Source: Synergistaceae bacterium
GTDB taxonomy: Bacteria; Synergistota; Synergistia; Synergistales; Aminobacteriaceae
NCBI GenBank assembly: GCA_017446645.1
Contig: JAFSQO010000067.1
Coordinates: forward strand, 1 to 8,455
Reading direction: 5' to 3'
DNA length: 8,455 nt
In this document: positions 1 to 5,934 of the stretch, piece by piece
Numbering within the stretch: position 1 is the first letter of the stretch
How the letters are laid out: each line of letters begins with the position of its first letter
The notes under the pieces: model-generated
The model's database searches: none
What the model was told of the DNA's origin: nothing
What the model saw: the letters and a program-made list of their open reading frames with translations, nothing else
Program-made: the position numbers and the translations under genes

Positions 1-1224
1 TATATCTGTGCCGGTATGACAGGGTGTTTTGCAGTCTCGCAGATTGCTTCGTCACATGCTGTATTCTCATGTCTTACGGCGTTTGCAATGATGTTCATAC
101 TGCGTTCCAGGAGCAACAAGAACTGGCTTATAGGTGCGCATTTTGTTTCGGTTCTTGCGTTCATTGCTCACGGTCCTGAGAGTTTAATTCTCACCTGGCT
201 TTCTGTGATAGTCTATGCTTCATTGTGTGAGGACTGGGCTTTGCTTAAGGACTTTTTCACATGGCCTGCCGGGATAATTACAGCAATAATCATGATTGGG
301 ATTTATTTATTAATCATGGTAACGTTTAACCCGAATATCCTGCACTTCATGAGGTGTCAGAATCATATATACTCATTCGGAGGCTTTTCGGGAATTATGA
401 TAGCAGCGTTCATGAATTTCGTGCCTTATCATGGTTTCCTGCTTCGTGCAGTATGGGAAGTTTTGCCTGATAATTATCCTGCTGAGAAAAGTCCAGAGTT
501 ATTCATGCTTATCTGGGCATTAATCTTTGCAGTAGGCTCGTTTGCTTCAGGTGATGTAATGACCATAGCGGCGACTTTGCCCGCATTGAGTGCAATACTT
601 GGCCGAAGGTTAGATGTCTGGCTGAAACAGAAAAAGCTCTCGTCAATAAATATCGCGGTCGTCATGAATATATTAATCCTTGTCCCTGCCCTTTATGTCC
701 TGCTGCCGTTTTCCCTGAGAGTTTACCCTATGTTCAGGGCCTCGTTAATGTCTCTGATACCCTGGGGATTAATGGCCGGATTATTTATCTATGCAACATG
801 GTATTACACTCGGACAAAGCAGACTGTGAAGTGGGCCAGAAATGTCCCGGCTGCTGCGTTGTTGTGCCTGATGCCCTTAGCTGGAATATTTAATTTAACG
901 TCCGAAGTTTACTCGATTAGGGATATAGGTCTCAAATTGCGCGATATTATTCAAGGCAACGATAAAGTCATTCAGTACGGAGTGAATTACCCTTCAGTGT
1001 ATTTTTACACATTGAGAAATTCCGAGCTTATAGGCACGCCCTTAACGCCCGGTGTAGATGATTGGCAGTTCACGACAGATGACGAGAGACTTCATGCACT
1101 CTGGGACAGGAAAGAGCGAATATTTCTGATAATTCCTGCTGATATGAACCCCAAAAAGCCGCTGCCTAAGAACATTTTTCATATTATACAGGCTGAAGGA
1201 ATGTTATTGCTCAGTAATCAATAA
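1..1224 (+). CDS. ArnT/PMT-like GT-C membrane glycosyltransferase, C-terminal part (5' cut)
   Basis: The frame is open from base 1, so the true start lies outside; the ATG at 16 is probably internal. About 407 residues are visible, with many hydrophobic segments in the first 300 residues and a soluble tail of about 100. Landmarks match the GT83/PMT_2 family (ArnT-like enzymes that move a sugar from a polyprenyl-phosphate donor to lipid or protein outside the membrane). These are an AHGPE motif at 166-180 where the family has a KGP motif in a membrane-edge loop, then SGDVMTIAATLPALSAILG (about 544-600) where the family has its S-x-x-K-x-x-Y-x-x-P-x-x-P-x-x-A stretch, and a C-terminal domain with YPSVYFYTLRN. 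The Lys of KGP and the Tyr of the second motif are replaced, so the protein is divergent. It heads a tight run with a secreted protein and galE, which suits a role in surface glycan. The family call is my inference from motif order; the substrate is unknown. Confidence 0.6.
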   Translation, partial: YICAGMTGCFAVSQIASSHAVFSCLTAFAMMFILRSRSNKNWLIGAHFVSVLAFIAHGPESLILTWLSVIVYASLCEDWALLKDFFTWPAGIITAIIMIGIYLLIMVTFNPNILHFMRCQNHIYSFGGFSGIMIAAFMNFVPYHGFLLRAVWEVLPDNYPAEKSPELFMLIWALIFAVGSFASGDVMTIAATLPALSAILGRRLDVWLKQKKLSSINIAVVMNILILVPALYVLLPFSLRVYPMFRASLMSLIPWGLMAGLFIYATWYYTRTKQTVKWARNVPAAALLCLMPLAGIFNLTSEVYSIRDIGLKLRDIIQGNDKVIQYGVNYPSVYFYTLRNSELIGTPLTPGVDDWQFTTDDERLHALWDRKERIFLIIPADMNPKKPLPKNIFHIIQAEGMLLLSNQ

Positions 1225-1229
1225 AGAAT

Positions 1230-1236
1230 AAGGAGG
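1230..1236 (+). promoter_or_regulatory. Strong RBS that sets a TTG start
   Basis: AAGGAGG lies 8 bases before the TTG at 1245. There is no ATG or GTG at suitable spacing, so this site decides the start of the small secreted protein. Confidence 0.8.
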
Positions 1237-1244
1237 TTATAATT

Positions 1245-1484
1245 TTGCGTAAAGTATTTATAGCGTCAATGATGTTTTTATTACTCGCGTCAGTTTCGTT
1301 TGCTGCAGGTGTCAAGAGAGACCCTTCACAGTCGCAGCGAATCAGCATTTATGACTCAGTCAAGCCCTCACCCGTTCAAAGAAAACCGGAACGTATGCAT
1401 GTCGGCAGAAGCACCAGCAATGACATGTCAATCGCAGTCGGTGACGTAATGATTAACCCTATACCCAACACAAGGACGAGGTGA
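1245..1484 (+). CDS. Small secreted protein of unknown function
   Basis: This 79-residue protein is read from TTG behind a perfect AAGGAGG. Its N-terminus is a classical Sec signal peptide: Arg-Lys at 2-3, a hydrophobic core at about 5-17, and a likely signal peptidase I site in VSFAAG near residues 20-22. The mature part is about 58 residues, basic, rich in Ser, Pro and Arg, without Cys and with no predicted membrane segment, so it is probably extended or disordered. I recognise no family. It sits 20 bases after the glycosyltransferase and its stop codon overlaps the ribosome binding site of galE (stop at 1482-1484, galE ATG at 1491), so it is firmly within the operon and translationally linked to galE. 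A role as partner or acceptor of the neighbouring glycosyltransferase is possible but is only a guess from position. Confidence 0.75.
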   Translation: MRKVFIASMMFLLLASVSFAAGVKRDPSQSQRISIYDSVKPSPVQRKPERMHVGRSTSNDMSIAVGDVMINPIPNTRTR

Positions 1485-1490
1485 TTTAGT

Positions 1491-2483
1491 ATGTCTGTCT
1501 TAATTTGCGGAGGAGCAGGCTATATAGGCTCGCACAACGTCAGGGCATTCAAGGCTCACGGTGAAGACGTTATAGTAATCGATAACTTTGCAACAGGTCA
1601 CAGGGCATCTATTCCTGATGACATAAAATTTTACGAAGGCGATATACGTGACGGCAGTATTCTTGATAAAGTCTTTCATGAGAATAATATCGAGGCAGTA
1701 ATTCACTTCTGTGCGTTCTCACTCGTAGGTGAAAGCGTTGAGAAGCCGCTAAAATACTTCAACAACAACGTAGGCGGCATGATTAGTCTTCTTGAGGCAA
1801 TGCAGAGGAACAACGTAAAGCGCATAATCTTCTCCTCAACCGCAGCAACTTACGGAGAACCTGAAAAAATTCCCATACTTGAGAGCGACCCTACGAAGCC
1901 GACAAATCCATACGGCGAGAGCAAACTAATAATGGAAAAAATGATACACTGGGCAGGTTTACAGCATGGTATAAAGTACGTTGCCCTGAGATACTTTAAC
2001 GTTGCCGGGGCATGGCATGACGGTTCAATCGGCGAGGACCATCACCCAGAGACGCACTTAGTCCCGTTAATTTTGCAGGTTCCATTAGGGAAGAGAAAGA
2101 GCATCACTGTCTACGGCTCAGATTATCCCACTAAGGACGGTACATGTATCCGGGATTATGTTCACGTTGAAGACCTAGCGCGCGCTCATATTCTTGCACT
2201 CGAATATTTGCGTAACGGAGGAGAGAGCAATATCTTTAATCTGGGCAGCGGAGACGGTTATTCAGTCATGGAAATGATTAACGCAGCAAAAGACGCTACC
2301 GGCCAGGATATAGCCCTCGAAATCGGCTCAAGACGTGCCGGAGACCCCGCAAGGCTCGTTGCAGACAGCACAAAGGCGCATGAAATACTAGGCTGGACCC
2401 CTGAAATCACAGACATGAAAGAAATCATTGCATCGGCATGGAAGTGGCACAAGTCTCACCCGGAAGGCTATGACGATAAATAA
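1491..2483 (+). CDS. galE: UDP-glucose 4-epimerase GalE
   Basis: Cytosolic NAD-dependent epimerase that interconverts UDP-glucose and UDP-galactose, supplying galactose for surface polysaccharide or feeding the Leloir pathway. It is an extended short-chain dehydrogenase of 330 residues, the usual length. It shows the Rossmann motif GGAGYIGS at residues 7-14, Asp31 at the end of strand 2 for the NAD ribose, SSTAATYG at 115-122 (Thr117 takes the place of the catalytic Ser of the E. coli enzyme), and the YxxxK pair Tyr141/Lys145. Further family blocks are LRYFNVAGA at 166-174, RDYVHVEDLA at 221-230 and FNLGSG at 249-254. The ATG is preceded by GAGGTGA at suitable distance, within the end of the upstream gene. 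Only 3 bases separate it from the next gene. The sugar specificity (glucose/galactose versus N-acetyl forms) cannot be read from these motifs. Confidence 0.95.
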   Translation: MSVLICGGAGYIGSHNVRAFKAHGEDVIVIDNFATGHRASIPDDIKFYEGDIRDGSILDKVFHENNIEAVIHFCAFSLVGESVEKPLKYFNNNVGGMISLLEAMQRNNVKRIIFSSTAATYGEPEKIPILESDPTKPTNPYGESKLIMEKMIHWAGLQHGIKYVALRYFNVAGAWHDGSIGEDHHPETHLVPLILQVPLGKRKSITVYGSDYPTKDGTCIRDYVHVEDLARAHILALEYLRNGGESNIFNLGSGDGYSVMEMINAAKDATGQDIALEIGSRRAGDPARLVADSTKAHEILGWTPEITDMKEIIASAWKWHKSHPEGYDDK

Positions 2484-2486
2484 ATC

Positions 2487-3746
2487 ATGAATGTGTGGCG
2501 AGAAGTTTTAGACAGTTGTCCCGGTTTATTATGCTGTGTAATAAATCTCAAGGGCAGGTTGATTTACGCGACCAAAGGCTACAAGGCTACGGCTTCCAGA
2601 TTGTTCGGACATGAATGTTCTGAAGGCCGTAACTATCCGCCGATGATTACTGAAATTGACAGGGCTTTGCATGATATATTAACTGGTGCGTGTCTGGGCA
2701 GGACTAACTCAATCGAGGTCAGTGAGGACGGTAAAGCCGGTAAAATCTGGGAGATTACAGCTTCACCGTTAAGGCTCAAGGACAACGATAACGAAGTCTC
2801 TGGTGTAGTTCTGCGTGTAATTTCGAGTGAGAATGCCTCACAAACTCAACAGCCCATAATCCAGAGCAACCCTGATATACTAAACTCAGTACCGTTCAGG
2901 GCGTGTATAGTAAATCAGTCCGGGGATTTTCTTGCGGTTAATAAATTTCTTGCACAGTCCGCGAAGATTAATCTGATAGGGCATAATATTTCTGAATTCA
3001 TCGCAAATGACGATATAAGCGAGATACTTTTGAGGCGTTCAGGCTGGTTCGAGTGCTCTATGTCAGGTTTCAAAGATGACGGGAATTTCTACACATTCAG
3101 TGATGATGACTATCTCGACAAAGATTTTAACGCTGCCCCGCAAGTGCAGGTTCAGGACGAAGAGTTGCGCAATATCAGAATTCACGCATCTCCGATTGAG
3201 TGGGACGGCTCTGAATCCGTAATGCTTACGTTTGAGGACTTCACTGACATCAAGAAGACCCATGAACAGCTTCGCAGGGTGTTGACGTTCGACAATCATA
3301 CAGGAGTTCTTAACAGGCGGGGAATGGAGCACATGATATTACGCGACCTGAATGCATCGATAAAGTACTCCTCACAGTTAAGCCTTATAATGCTCAAGAT
3401 AGATAATTTCCGGGAAATTCTTGAAGGCACGGGTTATCTTTCAGGCGGGAGGCTTCTTCGTGATTTCGTCAGGATTACGAAGCGGGCTGTCTCAGGCAGA
3501 CATACGGGAGTTCTTGGCCGTTGGTCCGATGATGAATTTGCTGTATTAACTCAGTGTTCAGGAGCAGCTGCTGTAGTTCTTGCTAATGACATAAGGCTGC
3601 GGGTTGACGGCGTGAAATTAAGTGCAGGTGTTGCAGACCTCAATTCAGGAGCATATTACGGGGTTAATGACTTTGTTGCTGCGGCCTATGATGCCATGAT
3701 TGACGCAAAGAAATCCGGCGGTAACCAGACAAAAATCAGCAGGTAG
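2487..3746 (+). CDS. PAS-PAS-GGDEF protein with degenerate diguanylate cyclase domain
   Basis: This is a 419-residue soluble protein without membrane segments. Residues about 1-115 and 125-255 read as two PAS-type sensor domains (the second ends in FEDFTDIKKTHEQL, a typical PAS-to-GGDEF linker), and 266-418 as a GGDEF domain. The domain is recognised by DNHTGVLNRRGM (269-280), the signature-loop position RWSDDEF (345-351) and the end AYDAMIDAKKSGGN. By alignment to PleD from memory, the catalytic set is lost: GG[D/E]EF has become SDDEF, the metal-binding Asp is Lys304, the guanine-binding Asn is Leu312 and the guanine-binding Asp is Gly321. The inhibitory RxxD site is R338-H-T-G341. Cyclic-di-GMP synthesis is therefore unlikely; a sensing or protein-binding role, or decay, is more probable. 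Its start lies 3 bases after the galE stop with little Shine-Dalgarno sequence, which suggests translation coupled to galE. Confidence 0.85.
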   Translation: MNVWREVLDSCPGLLCCVINLKGRLIYATKGYKATASRLFGHECSEGRNYPPMITEIDRALHDILTGACLGRTNSIEVSEDGKAGKIWEITASPLRLKDNDNEVSGVVLRVISSENASQTQQPIIQSNPDILNSVPFRACIVNQSGDFLAVNKFLAQSAKINLIGHNISEFIANDDISEILLRRSGWFECSMSGFKDDGNFYTFSDDDYLDKDFNAAPQVQVQDEELRNIRIHASPIEWDGSESVMLTFEDFTDIKKTHEQLRRVLTFDNHTGVLNRRGMEHMILRDLNASIKYSSQLSLIMLKIDNFREILEGTGYLSGGRLLRDFVRITKRAVSGRHTGVLGRWSDDEFAVLTQCSGAAAVVLANDIRLRVDGVKLSAGVADLNSGAYYGVNDFVAAAYDAMIDAKKSGGNQTKISR

Positions 3747-3754
3747 TGAAATAA

Positions 3755-4522
3755 ATGAAGGCACTGAAACGCTTCGGACAGAATTTTCTGGTTGACAAGA
3801 ATATCCTGAACCTCATAATCACGCGTGCTGACCTGAAAAGCTCTGACTGTGTGCTGGAAATCGGTCCCGGTCATGGAGTTCTTACCCGTGAACTGCTTGC
3901 TCATGGAATTAGCTATCTTCATGCTATAGAGCTTGACGAGAGATTACACGCTTCACTTGATGATTTTACGAGAGATAACTTTGCATTACACTGGGGCGAT
4001 GCTGTGAAGTTCGATTATGATACGTTATCGCCATTTCCAAACAAGTTAGTTGCGAATATCCCGTATAACATCACGACCCCTTTAATCTGGAATTTGCTCA
4101 AATATGCATCAAATGGACTGCGCTATTATCTATTAATGCTCCAGAAAGAGGCTGCCCTGAGACTGACGGCCAAGCCTGACACTAAAGAGCGTTATCCGCT
4201 GGGAATAGCAATCGAGGCAATGGGACATGCTGCAATAATTCATAATGTAAGCAGGACATGCTTTAAACCCGTTCCGAAAGTTGACTCTGCCATAGTAGAA
4301 ATCGTGATAGAGAAAAATTTCGAGCTTTCAGGTAATGCATTATGGAGGGAATTATTGCACGCTGGTTTTGCTCACAGAAGAAAGACGTTAATTAACAATC
4401 TCAGGGGCTTTCGAGAAATTCAGGATTTAGGGGAATTTGCGAATAAACGAGCCGAAGATTTGACGTGCAGGGACTGGCTGAAAATATATCATGATTTGAC
4501 AAAGATAAAATTTTTGATATGA
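3755..4522 (+). CDS. rsmA: 16S rRNA dimethyladenosine transferase RsmA (KsgA)
   Basis: SAM-dependent enzyme that dimethylates two adjacent adenines in the 3'-terminal helix of 16S rRNA (A1518/A1519 in E. coli) during late assembly of the small subunit; its loss is the classical route to kasugamycin resistance. The 255 residues are slightly short for the family but all blocks are present: RFGQNFL at 6-12, SAM motif I EIGPGHG at 35-41, the acidic Glu59 in IELDE, Asp82 in GDAVKFD, the catalytic NIPY at 101-104, FKPVPKVDSAIV at 170-181 and HRRKTL at 207-212. It starts 8 bases after the previous stop, with a weak AGG-type ribosome binding site. Its last codons contain the tRNA promoter described separately. 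Confidence 0.95.
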   Translation: MKALKRFGQNFLVDKNILNLIITRADLKSSDCVLEIGPGHGVLTRELLAHGISYLHAIELDERLHASLDDFTRDNFALHWGDAVKFDYDTLSPFPNKLVANIPYNITTPLIWNLLKYASNGLRYYLLMLQKEAALRLTAKPDTKERYPLGIAIEAMGHAAIIHNVSRTCFKPVPKVDSAIVEIVIEKNFELSGNALWRELLHAGFAHRRKTLINNLRGFREIQDLGEFANKRAEDLTCRDWLKIYHDLTKIKFLI

Positions 4523-4523
4523 T
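4496..4523 (+). promoter_or_regulatory. Promoter of tRNA-Val inside the 3' end of rsmA
   Basis: TTGACA at 4496-4501 is a perfect -35 box. It is followed after 16 bases by TATGAT at 4518-4523, five of six matches to the -10 consensus. The spacer is AT-rich. A start near 4530 would leave a leader of about 13 bases before the tRNA. The whole promoter lies over the last codons and stop of rsmA. Confidence 0.75.
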
Positions 4524-4542
4524 TATCGTTGTTTTGCGTCAC

Positions 4543-4614
4543 GGGTGGTTAGTTCAGAGGTAGAACGCTTCCTTGACACGGAAGAGGTCAGAAGTTCGAT
4601 TCTTCTATCACCCA
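4543..4614 (+). tRNA. tRNA-Val (anticodon GAC)
   Basis: A 72-base cloverleaf can be folded by eye: acceptor GGGTGGT (4543-4549) with ATCACCC (4607-4613, one G-T pair), D arm GTTC/GAAC around AGAGGTA, anticodon stem CTTCC/GGAAG with loop TTGACAC, five-base variable loop AGGTC, and T arm AGAAG/CTTCT around TTCGATT. The anticodon GAC at 4575-4577 reads GUC and GUU valine codons. The discriminator base is A4614 and the following bases are TAT, so CCA is not encoded and must be added by a nucleotidyltransferase. The gene lies between its own promoter and an intrinsic terminator, so it is a single-tRNA unit that could also receive read-through from the rsmA operon. Confidence 0.95.
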
Positions 4615-4623
4615 TATAAAACT

Positions 4624-4659
4624 AAGAGCTTCGGAGAGTAAAACCTTCGGAGCTTTTTT
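4624..4659 (+). terminator. Intrinsic terminator after tRNA-Val
   Basis: AGCTTCGGAG (4627-4636) pairs with CTTCGGAGCT (4645-4654) in ten base pairs with two G-T pairs. The loop has eight bases and six T follow (4654-4659). It lies ten bases after the tRNA and would end both the tRNA transcript and the upstream operon. Confidence 0.85.
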
Positions 4660-4680
4660 CATGACTACACATGCTACATA

Positions 4681-4686
4681 AAGGAG
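4681..4686 (+). promoter_or_regulatory. RBS that sets the DUF554 start
   Basis: AAGGAG is 8 bases before the ATG at 4695. The earlier in-frame ATG at 4671 has no such site, and this RBS would lie inside its coding sequence, so 4695 is the better start. Confidence 0.8.
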
Positions 4687-4694
4687 TAATAATT

Positions 4695-5399
4695 ATGCTT
4701 GAAATCTTTAAGACCATACCGGCAGGAGGCAGTGTATTTAACGCCCTTGCTGTAATAATCGGCAGCTCTATCGGACTATTCGCAGGTAAATTCATACCTG
4801 AAAAATTACGTGACTCTATATTTAATTGCTTGGGGCTTTTCACCCTCTATGTAGGTATCAGCATGGCTCTTGGCATGAAGCACTCTATCGCGGTCTTGCT
4901 ATCTCTCGTTCTGGGAGCAGTAACAGGTGACTTGCTGGGACTTGAGGACAAACTTAACGCTCTTGGTGACAAGCTCAAGGCAAAATTAAACGCGTCTGAT
5001 TCAAGATTTACAGAAGGCTTTGTGACCTCAACGCTATTATTCTGCGTAGGAGCAATGGCAATAATCGGGGCATTTGAGGACGGACTGAGACATAACCCCG
5101 AAATCCTGATAACTAAAGGCGTTATGGACGGTGTAGCAGCTGCAATGCTTGCGGGTTCGTTCGGTATAGGCGTGATATTCTCGGCACCTGCTCTATTTAT
5201 CTATCAGGGAGCTTTTACTCTGGCTGCGTCATTTCTTGAGGGTGTGATTACCCCTGACATGTACGCAAATATTTCGGGTATAGGGGGCCTTATGATAATG
5301 GGAATCGGCCTAAATCTCATGAAGATAACGAGACTTAGGCTCTGTGACATGCTGCCGGGATTAATTTACGTGTTTTTCATGACTATGTTGTTTACTTAG
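4695..5399 (+). CDS. DUF554 family membrane protein (YdfK/YqgA-like)
   Basis: This is a 234-residue inner-membrane protein with about seven hydrophobic segments, the family's usual size. The family signature is clear: GSVFNALAVIIGSSIG near the N-terminus, the central FTEGFVTSTLLFCVGAMAI and the block GIGVIFSAPALFIYQGAFTLAA, then GGLMIMGIGLNL and MLPGLIY close to the end. Members are widespread, described as putative membrane or transport proteins, and have no settled function. A charged, partly amphipathic stretch between the third and fourth segments (GLEDKLNALGDKLKAKL) is probably a cytosolic loop. The gene follows the tRNA terminator by 35 bases and I see no clear promoter in that gap, so it may depend on a weak promoter or on read-through. 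It converges on the toxin-antitoxin remnant. Confidence 0.9.
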   Translation: MLEIFKTIPAGGSVFNALAVIIGSSIGLFAGKFIPEKLRDSIFNCLGLFTLYVGISMALGMKHSIAVLLSLVLGAVTGDLLGLEDKLNALGDKLKAKLNASDSRFTEGFVTSTLLFCVGAMAIIGAFEDGLRHNPEILITKGVMDGVAAAMLAGSFGIGVIFSAPALFIYQGAFTLAASFLEGVITPDMYANISGIGGLMIMGIGLNLMKITRLRLCDMLPGLIYVFFMTMLFT

Positions 5400-5404
5400 A
5401 TGTG

Positions 5405-5425
5405 GAGGGGCTATCTCCTCATTTT
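5405..5425 (+). terminator. Possible weak terminator after DUF554 gene
   Basis: GAGGGG (5405-5410) pairs with CTCCTC (5415-5420), one G-T pair, around a CTAT loop. ATTTTC follows. The hairpin is short and the T run is only four bases, so termination may be partial. Confidence 0.4.
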
Positions 5426-5431
5426 CAAATT

Positions 5432-5626
5432 TTACACTTTACTTTGTGGCAACCTATGGTCATTACGAATTTTCTTGATTTTAGATTTTGTATATTTCTT
5501 AACAGGTGCTATCTCATATACTGTAACTCTAGCTTCGCCAGCTTCACTTACAAAATCTATAGCTTGATTTAATCCCTCGCAAAGTTCATCAAATAAAGAA
5601 ATTGTCTCATTGTTTAATTCACTCAT
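5432..5626 (-). CDS. Truncated HigA-type (HTH) antitoxin remnant
   Basis: This 64-residue frame has AGGAGG (5640-5635) at 8 bases before its ATG. Its first part, NETISLFDELCEGLNQAIDF, then ARVTVYEIAPV and YTKSKIKKIRNDHRLPQSKV, follow the layout of HigA-like antitoxins: a 'GLxxAIxF' helix, a short VYEI strand, and then 'IKxIRxxxxLSQxxFA', which opens a Cro/XRE helix-turn-helix. In complete members the recognition helix and a W-E-x-G-R-x-x-P segment follow, giving roughly 90-110 residues. Here a TAA cuts the protein just after the first helix, so DNA binding should be lost. The start overlaps the old stop of the toxin frame as ATGA, the usual toxin-then-antitoxin order of higBA-like pairs. I infer a decayed gene; some toxin-binding ability of the N-terminal part cannot be excluded. 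Confidence 0.6.
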   Translation of the reverse strand: MSELNNETISLFDELCEGLNQAIDFVSEAGEARVTVYEIAPVKKYTKSKIKKIRNDHRLPQSKV

Positions 5627-5866
5627 TTGTTATACCTCCTAGCTGTTTCAGTCTTTAATTTTTTTACAAGTTTTTTAAAACATTCTTTTCTTCTGAAGTT
5701 AAATTAGATTGAGTCTTCTTTGCAAAAACTGTTATGAGATATATGACTTGATACTCCTCATAATCGACATAACAAACTCTCACCCCGCCACTTTTACCTC
5801 ATCATCAAGCTCTAATTCTCTCCAACGTTTAGTAAATAAAGGAACTTCAATAAATATTCTTGTCAT
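5623..5866 (-). pseudogene. HigB/RelE-type toxin pseudogene with internal deletion and frameshift
   Basis: Three frames join into one decayed toxin. From ATG at 5866-5864, 23 codons read MTRIFIEVPLFTKRWRELEL then DDE, the N-terminus of HigB-like RelE-superfamily mRNA interferases. From 5798 a second frame reads GKSGGVRVCYVDYEEYQ, continuing VIYLITVFAKKTQSNLTSEEK and ending at TAA 5666-5664; this is the family's C-terminal half with its K-S-G-G-x-R-V and YLIxxxAK blocks. Between the two, about 35-40 residues that normally hold the central helix and the G-T-G-G-L-R-K stretch are missing. From 5670 a third frame reads LVKKLKTETARRYNK and stops in ATGA over the antitoxin start; adding one A to the A6 run at 5671-5676 would join it. 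No active toxin can be made. Only 19 bases separate the ATG from the metK terminator, so a native promoter is also missing. Confidence 0.7.
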
Positions 5867-5885
5867 TTAAAATTATACCTTATTT

Positions 5886-5922
5886 AAAAAAATCCTCTCC
5901 TGCAAAAAATCACAAGAGAGGA
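5886..5922 (-). terminator. Intrinsic terminator of metK
   Basis: On the - strand TCCTCTCTTGTGA (5922-5910) pairs with TTGCAGGAGAGGA (5905-5893) over 13 positions with three G-T pairs and a TTTT loop. Seven T follow (5892-5886). It begins 12 bases after the metK stop. Confidence 0.9.
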
Positions 5923-5934
5923 CGTAAATTACTG

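Noticed and set aside
474..665. Antisense open frame within the glycosyltransferase gene
   Set aside because: It lies wholly inside a well-supported membrane-protein gene, has no RBS and no recognisable protein content.
3063..3332. Antisense open frame within the PAS-GGDEF gene
   Set aside because: It is a shadow of the sense frame, with no RBS or family resemblance.
4671..4694. Earlier ATG for the DUF554 gene
   Set aside because: The RBS AAGGAG at 4681-4686 lies inside that extension and fits the ATG at 4695; family members begin at the later position.
5395..5429. Possible remnant of the lost antitoxin C-terminus (FENEEIAPPHL in another - strand frame)
   Set aside because: It faintly recalls the W-E-x-G-x-x-x-P segment, but it is short, overlaps the likely DUF554 terminator and cannot be told from chance.
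5867..5880. TATAAT on the - strand at 5877-5872 as toxin promoter
   Set aside because: It is five bases before the ATG, has no -35 box at suitable distance, and would yield an almost leaderless transcript behind the metK terminator.
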